From the NCBI GenBank assembly GCA_003439945.1, contig QVRM01006422.1:186001-250000 (forward strand): a stretch of DNA of 64,000 nt, read 5' to 3'. Positions 1-11,593 of this stretch are shown in pieces. How positions within the stretch are numbered: the first letter of the stretch is position 1; each line of letters opens with the position of its first letter. The notes beneath the pieces are model-generated. The model was not told the origin of the DNA. It was given only the letters and a program-made list of their open reading frames with translations, and made no database searches. Source of the DNA: Dermanyssus gallinae. Taxonomy: Eukaryota; Arthropoda; Arachnida; Mesostigmata; Dermanyssidae. The position numbers were made by a program, and so were the translations under genes.

Positions 1-51
1 TATATATATCTATATATATATATATATACCCATATATATTCAAAGTCTCCT

Positions 52-699
52 TTATTGAAAAAGGGATGTTAAAATCACATAGCAGTCTTTACACTGATGG
101 GCACGTCGCGAAACTCTCCATGCAAACGCGTTATTCACAACTTCGACATTAGCAACATCCGGTGGAATAACTGACACACCACTACGTAGATTATTTGGAC
201 GTAATGTGAAAAAAGTACTAAATGTATTACTCCGGATTAGTTGTTTAAAAAGTCTCACGTCAACTTGCATTTGGTACTCGCTCTCTGTTGGGACTACGAG
301 ACTCTCGCGTCTTACATTGCAGCGCCATGCAACTCGTTTGACAAATTTATCCTGCACTCGCTGGAGCCGTTCTACATCTTTTCTATAAAAGGGCGCCCAC
401 ACGTGTGAACAATATGTCCACTTTGGTACAACAAGCGTATTATACAGTTTTATGTACATTGCTGGTTCATGCCCGATAAACGCTCTAAGAATGAGATTGC
501 ACAGCCGAGACGCAGATTTTACAACTTCGGCGATATGAGAAGTATACTTCATTTGGCAATCAAATGTAACACCTAGGTCTTTGTATATTGACACTTCAGG
601 TATGCTATGGCCGTTCATGAAATATGAAGTGTCGTCTTTGACTGTTTTCAGCACGGCGCATTTAGAAGTGGATATTTCCATTCTATTCAAGTGGCCCAT
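52..699 (-). pseudogene. ORF2 C-terminal region after the RT core
   Basis: This frame continues the RT after a frameshift. It holds the conserved KCAVLKT block, a YKDLGVTFD segment, the TLVVPKWTYCSHVWAPF segment and a VERLQRVQDKFVKRV helix, all usual for the thumb and C-terminal part of CR1/Jockey RTs. It ends with TAA at 52-54. A 103-codon fragment at 17396-17707 aligns by eye to the same part (KWTYCCHV, FVKRVARRC), which shows that the family has several copies in this window. Confidence 0.8.
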
Positions 700-1829
700 A
701 GTAGCACGGCATCAATTGCCTTCTGTAACTGGGTCTTGTCTTTGTCGTCTTTAACTTCAGTGTATATCTTTAGGTCGTCGGCATAAAGCTTGTAAATCAC
801 CTCGAGTCTGCCAAGGACGAGTTTAAGGTCTTGAGCAAAAATTGCATACAAGAGCGGCCCTAGGCAGGAGCCCTGTGGGACTCCAGACGGACATGGAGCA
901 GTACCAGACATAGCACTTTTTATCTTGATCCTAAAACTTCTGCCAGTGAGATAGGTTTGGCACCAATTTCGAAACCTAGGTCCGATGCCTAGCGATTCCA
1001 TCTTGCTTAGTAAAATTTGGTGGTCAACCCGATCAAAAGCACGCGAAAAGTCAAAGTAAACGATGTGGAGCGGAGATCCGTGATTTCGCGCCAGGGCCCA
1101 GTCATGAGAGACCTCCAATAATTCGGTTCCTGTCGATCGCCCCTTAGTGAATCCGTGTTCCTGATTGTCTAAAAGTTGGTTAGACGATAAGAAATTATAG
1201 ATACAATCAACGACTATTTTTTCCATGATTAAACAGGGGATGGCACACTGGGCAATAGGTCGGTAGTTCTCAGCAGTTGCTCTAGAGCCCTTCTTGTGCA
1301 CAGGTGTGACAATGGATTCACGGAAGACGGTGGGAACTTCGCCATCTTCGAAGGACCGGGTGAAAATTATTGCCAGAAGCTCGGCTAGAAACTCGGCCAG
1401 TTCTTTGAATACAATATGTGGTAGCCTATCAGGCGTAGATGTGCTTTTGCGTTGCAGATTTCGAAGTTTTTCGAGCACAATGAAAGGATGAAATTCAATG
1501 TCATTGAGTGTGTGCGCCGTTTGCTTGATTCTCGTGATGGAGACGTTTTGAGGCTTTATGTAGACACTTTTGAAGTAGTTCAGCAGAATCTCGGCCTTGT
1601 GTCCATCTTCGACTGCGGTGCCTTTTTCATGTATAAGCGGCGCTACTCCGGACTGTAGTTTAAAACGCCGGCCTGCATATCGAAAGAAGTCCCTTGCATC
1701 GCGGATATTCAGATTACTTTCCTCCAAGCGCCGACAACGCAATGCTGTACGTGCCAAATTACGCGAGAGGCGTTTATGGCTTTGAGAGGAGGGTGCACTG
1801 CTATTCAGTTTTCGAGTAGCTCTGTCCAT
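687..1829 (-). pseudogene. ORF2 reverse transcriptase domain
   Basis: This 380-codon frame contains the full non-LTR RT series: NYRPIA (about residue 188), HGFTKGRST (225-233), YFDFSRAFDRVDH with the first catalytic Asp (258-270), SGVPQGSCLGPLLY (315-328) and YADD (349-352). Spacing and wording match the CR1/L2/Jockey group. The N-terminal 80 residues are the basic linker after the endonuclease. The frame is open throughout, so the core enzyme is undamaged apart from being cut off from its neighbours by frameshifts at both ends. It copies the element RNA at the nicked target site. Confidence 0.88.
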
Positions 1830-2802
1830 AAAAGATTGTAAGTGGGGATGATCTTTGCATCATTTTCGGTGTATAACCTTCTACAAGGACGGACATGATA
1901 TTTAGGAAAGAACAGTACTGGGCATCCACTGATTGGCATTGTGCATAAGAGAGACGCCAATTTGTGGTTGCTAGAGTGGCAGCCATTGCATTATAATCAG
2001 CTTTATAGAAGTTTAAAGATGGATCTTCGTTACGTTCTTGTCTTTTTGCGGATATTTTGAAGGATACAGCCAGATGGTCGGACTTTACTGGAGATTCACC
2101 GACAGTAATATCAGTAATTAATTCTTCATTATCTGTCAATAGCAAATCCAGTATGTTCTGTCCCCGGGTGAGGGCCGTAACAAGTTGCACAAGTCCAGCA
2201 GAACAACACAAGGAGCTGAAGATGTATTCCTTAGTTTCTGCAGAAAAGTTAAGGCCTCCTGTGGTCCAGTCTATTCCAGGCTGATTGTAGTCACCGGTCA
2301 AAATGACGGGCCAGCTTACTTGAACTAAACCATCCAAGGCGTCACATAATGTGCGCATTCGTTGCGCTAGCTCGGCAGAGGAACCGGTTGGAGAAAAATA
2401 GGCACATATTACCCGATGGCATTGATCGGTCCCACGTAGCACGTCGATGGCGACAACCTCAGCACAAGTATCGCCGATATCGATGTCGCAGCATCCCAGC
2501 TCAGGCTTGCAAAGTATACATACTCCGCCTCCACAGCGGCCCATACGGTCCTTACGAAATACGGAGTAACGGCCTCCCAGTGACAGCTCTGTCGATGATA
2601 TATTTTCTGCAGACGCCCAAGTTTCAGAAATGCATAGAATGTCCGGAGAGTGCATTAGGCAGTACTGAAGAAGCAAATCACAGGCAAACTGTTTTATTAT
2701 TCGAGCAGCGTTAAACGAAGTGCAAGAAACAAAACTATACGTTGACGGTCCAGAGGTTAGATCAAGGCCGAGAGAGTCATGGCTATTGGAGCTGATGGGT
2801 TG
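1801..2802 (-). pseudogene. ORF2 N-terminal part: apurinic-like endonuclease domain
   Basis: This frame follows directly after the ORF1 stop, in the same frame. It shows the endonuclease signatures: a SFNAAR block near the N terminus (metal-binding Asn position), CISETW with the catalytic Glu (about residue 18 counted from 2676), GDYNQPGIDW (about 128-138) and KSDHLAVSF with the final Asp-His (about 200). This domain nicks the genomic target to prime reverse transcription. The reading frame shifts near 1801-1829 into the RT frame, so a single-base indel separates the two domains. There is no ATG ahead of the NAAR block; the first in-frame ATG (about 2655) would remove it. The family call is secure; the start is not. 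Confidence 0.8.
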
Positions 2803-3540
2803 TCAGGCTTCAGTGGGAAACGTTTCTATGACATTGACATTGCCCTTGTCACGATAGTCCATTACGAGTGTTCCCGTGTACCATAAAGTCTCTCTAAACA
2901 TGTTTGAGGCGTCTACCTCGGATACGTCAACAATAAACGATGAGTAAGAGGCAAACTTAGGTTTGATCTTACGTACTCTAAGAGCCGTTACTCAATTCTT
3001 CTTAAAATGCCCGTGTACTCTAGATGCTGAAACATTAGAGTCAAGCTTCGAGACGAACACCATACTGGTCCGTATATCGGCCCTAGCTACGGGCAAGAGT
3101 GAATCTGATTTGGATTGTGAGCAATGGGAGCGCGATGGTTGGGACTGCTGACTTCTCGGTTCCGCATCTGCAAGAGCAGCGGAAGCTTGAGATGCACTGC
3201 CGACATTGAGTACGCGGCGCGTGTCTCTACGACCACTACGCTCATTACCCGCGGCTCGATAGTTTCCAAAGTTCTTGTTTGATTGAGCATTGGTTTTCCG
3301 GGCATAGCTTTGTACTTCACGCTCTTTTTTATTTGTAAATGAAACCCTGGAGTTAGAGCGTGCCCTTGGAGTTTGGGATCGGCCTGAGTTGTCTCGCTTG
3401 GCATGTCTTCCACGGTTGTTTGACAGGTCAGAGACAACAGCTGTTAAATGCAACAGCTCTTTCTCGAGCTTGTTGTTTGTGCACTGGTACGATTTGACCA
3501 ACGTGCGTAGTGCACGTACCTCTTTCACAAGTGTGCGCAT
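2803..3540 (-). pseudogene. ORF1 (nucleic-acid-binding protein) of the CR1-like element
   Basis: The likely start is the ATG at 3538-3540, just inside the 5' (TA)n tract; the frame stays open further upstream only through the TA repeat as an Ile-Tyr run. The N-terminal part has a short Leu/Lys/Glu-rich helix, probably coiled coil. The middle is rich in Arg, Ser, Asn and Gln, as expected of an RNA-binding ORF1. The C-terminal part carries FVSKL followed, after a TGA at 2992-2994, by a segment with YSSFIVDVSE. These two blocks characterise ORF1 of many arthropod CR1/Jockey elements. The same frame continues past the TGA to a second TGA at 2803-2805, so the TGA at 2992 is probably a point mutation. 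In life it would coat the element RNA. Confidence 0.7.
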
Positions 3541-3552
3541 GAGCAATTTGAG

Positions 3553-3555
<3 letters not shown>

Positions 3556-3589
<34 letters not shown>
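3556..3589. repeat. (TA)n microsatellite at the 5' edge of the CR1-like element
   Basis: About 34 bases of pure TA lie immediately outside the ORF1 start of the minus-strand element. The other end of the element also meets TA-rich sequence (1-44). Confidence 0.95.
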
Positions 3590-3595
<6 letters not shown>

Positions 3596-3599
3596 CATG

Positions 3600-6150
3600 C
3601 GAAGACTCTGGCGACGCAGGACCGTGACACCACCGACACCAGTAACAGGTCGCGGCGGCGTACACAGTCAAAGGAAAGAAAAAACTTGTAATACGCTTTT
3701 AGCACCCCCCCCCTCTTCTACTGTACTTAGAACGCCTTTTACGTTACCTATCTGGCTCTCCTAGACCTGCCCAATACCAATTTTCAGTCTCGTTACCTCT
3801 AGCGTTTTTGGCCCCTTTTGCGATTGCGGTGCACCTGGCAACGGCAACAATGGAGAAGAGGCACGACTGTTTCAACAGAGCTAATTTTCGACTCGTCGTC
3901 GATCGGGCGGCGGCAGCAAGTGACTAAGCAAGCAAGCGGCCAAGTGAATAAATGATTGAGTTTCCTCTTTTGATATGGTAGCCTCCGGCAAGCCACTCTC
4001 TTTATTATGGATCGTGCTGAAAGTGTTGATCTTGTAGCCGCTAACACAACGCACCAGTCCTATTCCTGACGCTAAACACGCTTGACCTCAGCCATTCATG
4101 GCCTTGCTGCCTCCACTTTCAGGCCTTGCTTTTTCCATTAGGAGCAAGGCTAGCAGATAGGTATTTTTCTTTCAATATCTTATCCTCTCTATCTCTCTCG
4201 TTCGGCCGCCATAAGCACTCCCGATAAAAAAAATGGCGCAACTTATTGCAACACAACCATGTAAACCTTCAGCAAGTTGCACCCACGTTTTAAAGCTAAT
4301 AAAATAATTTTATTGGATTTGAAAATGTAAAGATGTGCTCTATCATGCGCCCCTTAAGCTACAGTGTGTGTACAGTGCATTGTGATGCACTGTCTGTATC
4401 TGTCGTACGACTAAAAAGTGCCATGGCTCTACACGCGCAGCCAAAGGTACATCGATTCAATGTACAGCCAATACCCGGCAGGCCTTATTCGGTCACGCGT
4501 GGACACCAAGCTACAATGGCAGTTGGTGGAATGTTGAAATAATGGAAAAAGATGTTTAGCTGTATGCGTAAGTACATAGCTCATGATAAACCCCATGCTC
4601 TGCACAACGTGTCACTACGTGGCGGAATGTGCGCCTACTCCGTGCCTGGTTTAGCATAGCTGGCGATAGAACCCACATTAGATTGTGGCAAATTTTTTTC
4701 TTGTTCGCGAGGCACTTATTAAAGGAACTAGTGAGAAGGTTTTCTATGCCAGTTTGTTTCGTGGTGTCAGGGGGAACTCGATTGTACGCTTTCAAGCGCG
4801 GTTTCTATTGGAGTAAATTTTAGAATGTATGCAATTGTCTTCCCGTGTTTAATTCTAAATAATTTCCATCGAAGCGACTTGCAGATCGAACTGGCGGAAG
4901 GCTGTGGAGACGGACAGAAGTAAGAACTTTCTGATTGTCGAGAGTGTTATTAGGGCTTGCCCGCATCGCTCTGTGACATGATCTGAGTAGCTGATTGGAT
5001 ATTGTTTCCACACATACACAATGAAGTAATTGTGGTATTTCCTTAGATCATTCTATAGTGCGTGAAGACCGTAGAACTATTACTAGTCTACGTCGATAGT
5101 TTCCGGTAATTTTTAATTTCCAAAAAAGGCAGCTCTCCAAAATCTTGGGATAAACCTTCGTCGCTTTCTGATCCTTCACTGTCGGTTCTTCATATCATTG
5201 CGAAGCAAACTTCATCAAGTGTTGTATAGAAACTTGCATACAGCACTCAAGTGTTGTATGCGAGTGCTTTAAAAAAGCGAGGGTCCAGTCAGTAAAGATG
5301 AGAAACCGAATAGCATAGTGTCAGCTCATTCTTTAGTACTTTTCTTCAGATCGTCTAACTCCACCATCCATAAAGTGAACGTGAAGCTCGTTGTCTTCTT
5401 TGCGTGGTGAGGGCTCGGACAGCCGGCGGCGTTTTTTCTGGTAGCCTAGGAGATCGCTGCTGGAAGTAGCGTCGTTCGTGTACTGGCCGTTCCGAGCACA
5501 TGATGAGCCTAAGGGTTCAGCCTCAATGTCCGTTGGTTAAACACGGGGCCCCATACGGTGCGATTGAGTCTCTTACGGGCATAAAGGTGCGGCGTCTTGA
5601 CTGTATCGGGCCCAGATGAGGCATGAGGCGGACGAAGTTATTGCCTGGCTTGAGGGGTTTATCGGGTTTAAGGCTGGATCAGGCTTATGATTCCAAGAGC
5701 AACACATCTTCCGCAAGACGTTACAATGGTAAATCTGGGGATCATTGGCTAGCGTCTACCTAGTGACTGGTGTTTCGCCAAAGGGTGACGAAACTTCGTA
5801 AACATGTGACAATTATGGATTTTGGACATTAACAACGTAATCATAACCGCGGAGAAAACGGAATCGACATACTGCTGGCACCCGAGACTTCTCAATGACA
5901 ATGTTTACGGTACATTCACTGAACTCTCGCTTGTGCATTTTTTAAACTCCTCAGGGTCCACAAACAGAAGAGCGGCGGTAATCACTTTTACTTAGCCGCA
6001 GCTAAATATATGACAATACACTATGTATGTAAACCTAACGTTAACAACAATGATGCTTTGGCATTGGTAATTTGACCTATATATAGTGTAACTATATGTA
6101 TTTTTCAATTGTAGGGTTACATGTTTACGCGAAGGACTCACTGCACAAAG
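3600..6150. other. Intergenic, no recognisable gene
   Basis: AT-rich to mixed sequence with only short ORFs that show no codon pattern or family resemblance. A C-run lies near 3704-3712. I see no exon, RNA gene or transposon end here that I can defend. Confidence 0.5.
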
Positions 6151-6350
6151 GGCTTGAAAAGAATGCTACCAGTCGAGCTTGTCCTCGAGGCAGCCCCTCA
6201 GTATGTCCATTGTTGATGCCGCATTGCAGCGCTAGACCGCCACTGTTGTTTTTTCTCTCCTGGTAGCCGAGTTACCAACACGTTTACAAAACCGATACCC
6301 AGCTGTCAAATTAACCATGTACGTTGACGATCCAGTACTCTACATTAGCA
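6150..6350 (+). pseudogene. Short reverse-transcriptase relic (GSP box and YVDD box)
   Basis: Two RT signatures sit at the right distance in different frames. A CPRGSPSVCPLL block at 6180-6215 resembles the GCPQGSxLSPLL box, and LTMYVDDPVLYIS at about 6311-6349 resembles the LAMYADDTALYIS box of Jockey/I-type RTs. The gap is about 44 codons, which is normal for these enzymes. The frames differ, so at least one indel lies between them. No other part of an element is visible nearby. The call depends on motif spacing rather than on a continuous alignment. Confidence 0.4.
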
Positions 6351-7499
6351 ACAGATAGCATCTGCTCGGCCTATGTAAACGTAGTACTCATCGAATGAAG
6401 TATTCACAAGACCATGAAGTTCAGGCACGCAGGGCAGGCTGGCCGTAACCGACACGCTTAGGTTAAATGGATAGGACCTGAACTTGGAAAATCAAATTAA
6501 ATTCAATTTTAATTTCAAACATGTTTTATTCACGGAATTCCATTTCACGCTCATGTTTTCGGTAAATACAAGATAGAAGAAAGATTGAAAAAGATGAATC
6601 AGGCAACGAAGCAGAGTAATCTTTCTCGGCAAAATCCAAGGAGTGTTTTGTATTAGTACTTTACACAAGTGGTACTCACAGTGGTTCTTGATCGTCACAA
6701 GAACTTCAAATCAGCAACTGATGCATTTGTTAGAACGTCGAACACTATATGAGACAACAAACTTGCAAATATACCACACAAAGGAAGTAGTTGGTTGTAG
6801 AGCTAGTACAGCATAAACACAATTCTTAGCAAATATGACTAAAACATGTAGATAAATACTCTCTAAGATGAGTGTGTCCACGTATGCAAAGGACAACAGC
6901 TCTAATACTAGATATGCCCAAATCACATGCGTGATTCCGACTATGAAGTTATCAGCCACAGTTTTAACTCGCAAGCGAAGAGGTGTTTCGCAAGGAGGCA
7001 TCTTATGTGTTTGGGAATGCAGGTCCAATTTTCAAGGAGGCGGCACACAAGTGTGTGTTGACTAGACTTCAAGGATATGAAGGGCACTGCAAAAATTGTT
7101 GCACGCCTAGGTGAATTCAAGTGAGCGAATAAGTTCGCATATATCGATATCACAGTGACCCCCTTAGCCAAGACTTCCGCTGCAAAATAGCGGAGAGGTC
7201 ACGAAAAGCCTTGATCGCGGCGACAGACTTTAAGAGATCCCGGATTCTCTCGATTGAGGCAGCGCTAGATCTATTCGATGTGGTAGACAGCGCCAATTGC
7301 ATCATACGGGATACAGCTTGTGCGGGCAAAGCTAAACTTGACTCAACTAGGTGCACTCGATCAGGTAAAACCAGCCTTTTTGAAATGGGTACTAGGTTTA
7401 GATACGCCAGCATACAGGAGAGCCAGGGAATCCTCCATATGTTCAGCTGTGTTCTGCATGAACACCGGTGCTCCTCATTCAGCCTTGCCTTCAACTTCA

Positions 7500-8100
7500 A
7501 ACCGATGTCTAAACGGAAGCTTTTATGGTCAAGTAAGGTGCTAAAAATTGAGGAGGGGATGGCTGGGAGCCGCTTATTGGCTCCGTTCTGGACGACGCGG
7601 CCAGTCTGCGACGATTAGTGCGTCAGAACGTAAACGATGGTTCTTCTTGGAGGCTATAAGGCCGCTGTGGGGCCTCTGCAGATCTTAGGGAGTAAGCCCA
7701 CGAGGTTCTTGAATCTCGTTTCAGCAAGCTCTTTCGCGCCCTGTAAAGCATGCAGAGCCACGTGGGGCCACTGATGTATCCAACGGTGCCGTCTGAGGCA
7801 TATGCTCAACGTGGCAGCTAACTTCCAGGTTGCTGTCGTTCTCTGCTGTAGAACGAATTCCTAGACCTCTGAGTCTAAGGGGGAGGGTTGCTTAAGTCCA
7901 GTTGTTGTCGACCAGCTTTAATTGAAGTTGAGTGCCTGAGGCTGGTCTTTACGCTTTTGTCCAAGTCCCGCAGCAGATCCTAGTTTGGTCCGACATCCGT
8001 GCTGCGGAGAAGATTTTGACCTACATGTTCACGATGTTAATATAAGTAGCTCAATGCTGTTGGCATCCAAGACTTGCTAGTTGGGCCTCATCTTCCTTGT
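7500..8100 (-). pseudogene. Relic of the post-RT region of a non-LTR element (GLGIRS motif)
   Basis: On the minus strand a TLPLRLRGLGIRS segment at 7847-7891, preceded by a Leu-rich stretch, resembles the LPxRLGGLGIRS motif that follows the RT domain in a widespread class of animal non-LTR elements. I recall that these elements also end with LVWDA and QRGNAAS motifs, which occur elsewhere in this window. The flanking sequence breaks into several frames. The ORF at 7150-7500 downstream may belong to it but carries nothing I recognise. Confidence 0.35.
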
Positions 8101-8419
8101 GGTATCTTCACATAACTGAAGCCTGCAAACGATGCCGTCGTACACAGCGTGCAAGCACGTGTCGATACTCAAAGTCAGAGACCTCTACAACAAGGAATGA
8201 CCCGCAGAACAATTTTTGTCTGGCTTGCGGACAGACCTTCTCCATAAACTGTGATCTCCGATAAAAGCTCCATGCATGGAAAATTCCCGCCAGTCATTTG
8301 CAACGAGCTTGAGGTGGTAGTTGCGTGCCTCTGACACCGTAAGTCCTCTAGGCATAATTATGTAGAGCTGACGCTGCGGCTTCGGGCTCCTTTTTCCCCT
8401 CCTGCCTGTTCCCAACGGA

Positions 8420-10090
8420 CGGTGACGGAAATCTGTCGCCTATGAAAAAACACAGCTTGTTGAAAATCAGCAGATCTATCTTAATGCAACTTTAGCAAGT
8501 CCACACCAGCTTCTTAGTTGTTCGAACTCTTCCGGGTAGTGCTAGGTAATGCTAACCTGTCCCATCTACTCGAAGTCCAGTGAAAACCTCAACGAGGAAA
8601 CGCTGTAAGGTTTCATACGATATACGTATTACACAGGCGCATTCGTTTGTCATTGTTTCCTGAAATAACAACGAGCGCGCGTCATTTTTATACGTTATTA
8701 TTGTTATTAATCATGCATACACTTTGTAGGAACACCTAGTTCTCCTAAATTACGGGACGTTATATAATCGAGCAGTGGTGCCCGTATGCGCATACCGCAA
8801 GTTCCATTTACTCCTAGAAAAAAAGTATGAAGACAACGAATAATGATTTTGATTTGTCGGCATCATTGTAGCAAAGAGACCGGAGTCCTTTGGCCCGACT
8901 GCCTGAAATTGGTTCTATGCTTGTCAGTCTAGAATCGCAAGACTTAGATTGTAGTTTGTACATATTTCTCTTTCACTTACAAGTTAAATGCTTCTTATTG
9001 TGGCTTCCTTCCAAGTGGTCGGGTGTGTCTTTTTTTCCAAACAGTTATGCATTGCACCGTTACCGCATATTGAGATCGTTACAGGTTACGAAATGGTAAA
9101 ATGAAAAAGTGATGAATGCCTACATTCAGGGAGAGAAGATTTAAGAGAGTCGTCATCTTTCGTATTCTTTGGAAACCTTACACTGGTGCGCAATCATAAT
9201 GTATGTTAGTAACAATCCTGCTAGGAGACTCGCCAAGTCAAATATATTTACCGCAAACAATCCGTTTGCAAAAGGAAAGTAGCATGCGATTTTGGGTGTT
9301 CCACCAAACTACTCAATTGACGGTGGAATTATTGGTTCACTGTCCACACGCGGGAAATTTCAAGAACTTCCCAGGTTTCCACGTACTGATATCTAGGACA
9401 CGTATCGTGCGTAAAAGCAGTACATTAAGACGTTCCAATTTTTTAAAGCAGCAGAGAGTAATTGGCTCTGTCAAACACGCTCTCCTTGACAAAAGTAAAC
9501 ACAGTGCAACGTTTTTCAAACTGTTGAAAGCATTGCTCAATCATGTTTCATGTCTAATAGTTGTGTGATTTAAACAGCGATTGGTTCTGATCAAGGCTGA
9601 GGCAAGGTTGAGTGGCTAATATTAGTCTAAATCAAGATTTTAGATGAGGTCTGCTATGTTTTTTCGTTCCAATGCGGTTATTTCTAACACCGTACTACTT
9701 AGTCTAGCGCAAAAATTACGATTAGTGCAGTCTAACGTGAAATTATGGTTGGTCCAGTCTAGTGTAAGGTGTTACTTTTTTTGTGAGCTGTTGCTGTTTA
9801 TGGTTGCGAATATCGCGATATTTTGCGAATTTACTTACTCTAGTCGAATGTCTGTCATTTATGTATATGATTATCCTCTTTCATAAGAGAATGAATATTA
9901 AGAATTGCACTCATCGTAGATCTTTTTTTTTACATTTGACCTTTTTGTAAGCAGAACATGATAAGCTTATGTGGAAAACGGCTTGCATATGCAGAACAAG
10001 CAGATCATGTGCATTTGATCCAATTAAGTTTTTGCATGGCCGTTATTCTCATTACCATTTTTGTTGTCTTCGTCATCGTTTCAAAGTATG
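8420..10090. other. Intergenic, AT-rich, no recognisable gene
   Basis: Short ORFs without coding character. At 9680-9770 there are loosely repeated TAGTCTAGCG / GCAGTCTAACG / CCAGTCTAGTG phrases. No transposon end or RNA gene seen. Confidence 0.5.
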
Positions 10091-10764
10091 ATATATATAT
10101 ATATATATATATAAAAAGCAGTCCTCTGGATTCAGCTCTCATTAAACCAACAAATAAAACCGCCAGCGGCGCGTTGCGTCGTCGTCTCCGTTGTTGTTAT
10201 TCATTTGTAAACGCCCTGTGCATCAACTATTTTTTGATGTTATACACTTTGCTTTGTTATTGTTTATTTATTTATTTTATAGATGCTTATCGTTGTATGT
10301 TATGGTGTGTAAATAGCCGCTATTGGCGCTCGTTCTAGCAATAAACAAGCACAGCAGTTAATCGCGTTTGCGTCATCTGCTGCTGCTGAGTGTGCCGATG
10401 ATCACATACGCTCGTGCCGCTTGCAGCCGCATCGATCCAAACAACATCATCATCACAAACAAACCCAGACGGCCTCCATTGGCCGGTGGTGGTAGATCGT
10501 TCTGCAACCACTGCTACTACCACTACTAACTACTACGACTGCTGTCACCACTATGTGCAAACTCCTGAGCAGCTCCGACGTCGAGGTGAGTGAATGCGAA
10601 GAAATCAATCTAAAGCACTCTATCAGGTGTGTCATAAACGGGCCCTACCGCCCGATACCAATGGGTTAACAGTACTGCTTGACGTTGATGAGGTGGCTGA
10701 TTGATACCTGGGACTAGTAGCGGTATTTTGCTGTGACAAACATTCGCAGAGCGCTATATTCGAA

Positions 10765-10766
<2 letters not shown>

Positions 10767-10818
<52 letters not shown>
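10767..10818. repeat. (TA)n microsatellite, about 52 bases
   Basis: Pure alternating A and T followed by a short imperfect continuation. A second, shorter tract lies at about 10091-10113. GC-richer sequence with CTG and CAT triplet runs lies between the two (10370-10560). Confidence 0.95.
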
Positions 10819-10826
<8 letters not shown>

Positions 10827-11459
10827 GCCAGCCAACAAACACTATTATCAATTACATCGTCACCGCCGTTCTCGTCGTATCATAATTGAGCTGTTTTTAC
10901 ATGCATCCAAACAGTGATTTATGAAACAATACTCTTCAATAGAATGTTTTTCTATGCCGAAACGTTTCGGATATAGTGAGGCGACGCTCCAGCGCGCGGC
11001 AAGCTTTCGGAAGTCGTCGGGGGAATATCTTCAGACAGTCTGAGTGAAAGTATTTTCTTAGAGTTCAATTACAACTATAGAACAGAACGATGTGTCAGTC
11101 GGGATTCTATTTCCCCGCGCCGCTATTTTGCTCGCTAAAAGGACTCGCAAACAAACGCGGACGGAAAACGTTCGTTTATTTACATTCTACATAGCTGATG
11201 TATTATATAGTACATGTGCTATATTCTATGTGTATGTCATCATAGGCCAGTCTTGTCAGCGCATCGCTCGTCAACACGCGGCCGGAACCGAAGAACGTTA
11301 AGTTGTAACGTTTTGTGCTTTTTCTTGAAGGAGCGAACAGGCCTCCTTGTAGACGGCAGCAGTGTGGCTACGACAGGCAACGACGGCAAGTGCAATCCAC
11401 TCTCGTCGATGGCCATCATGCGCAGGCATTACGTGCTTGTTGACAAATGAGCAGTGCTC

Positions 11460-11593
11460 GACTCGACTGTGTGAATAACAACAATTCCGCTTCGGCGTCG
11501 CCAAACATTCAACCCTTTCTAACCAACCGACCACGGTCGGACCCTCCCCGGCGTATTACCGACGCCTGCCACTCTCGGACTGCATCCTAGTAG
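11460..11593 (+). other. Candidate 5' UTR exon and promoter region of MED11
   Basis: A CpG-containing stretch ends in a strong splice donor, TAG|GTAAGTA, with the intron starting at 11594. The matching acceptor is the TATATTTGCAG ending at 12143, 40 bases before the MED11 ATG. Together they would give a 550-base intron within the 5' UTR. The start of transcription is not visible, so the left boundary is arbitrary. An alternative is that transcription begins after 12000 and this donor is fortuitous. Confidence 0.4.

Larger units (their letters stand above)
31..3556 (-). mobile_element. CR1/Jockey-type non-LTR retrotransposon, nearly full length, decayed
   Basis: Reading leftward on the minus strand, this element carries an ORF1, an apurinic-type endonuclease, a reverse transcriptase and a C-terminal region, in the order expected for the CR1/Jockey group. 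It is interrupted by one in-frame TGA in ORF1 and two frameshifts in ORF2 (near 1801-1829 and 687-699), so it cannot make its proteins as it stands. The 5' side stops at a (TA)n tract (3556-3589), and the 3' UTR of only about 20 bases after the TAA at 52-54 runs into another TA-rich tract at the window edge. Few breaks over 3.5 kb suggest it is younger than the other relics here. Shorter relatives lie at 17396-17830 and 37930-39880. Clade-level placement is by motif memory only. Confidence 0.85.
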
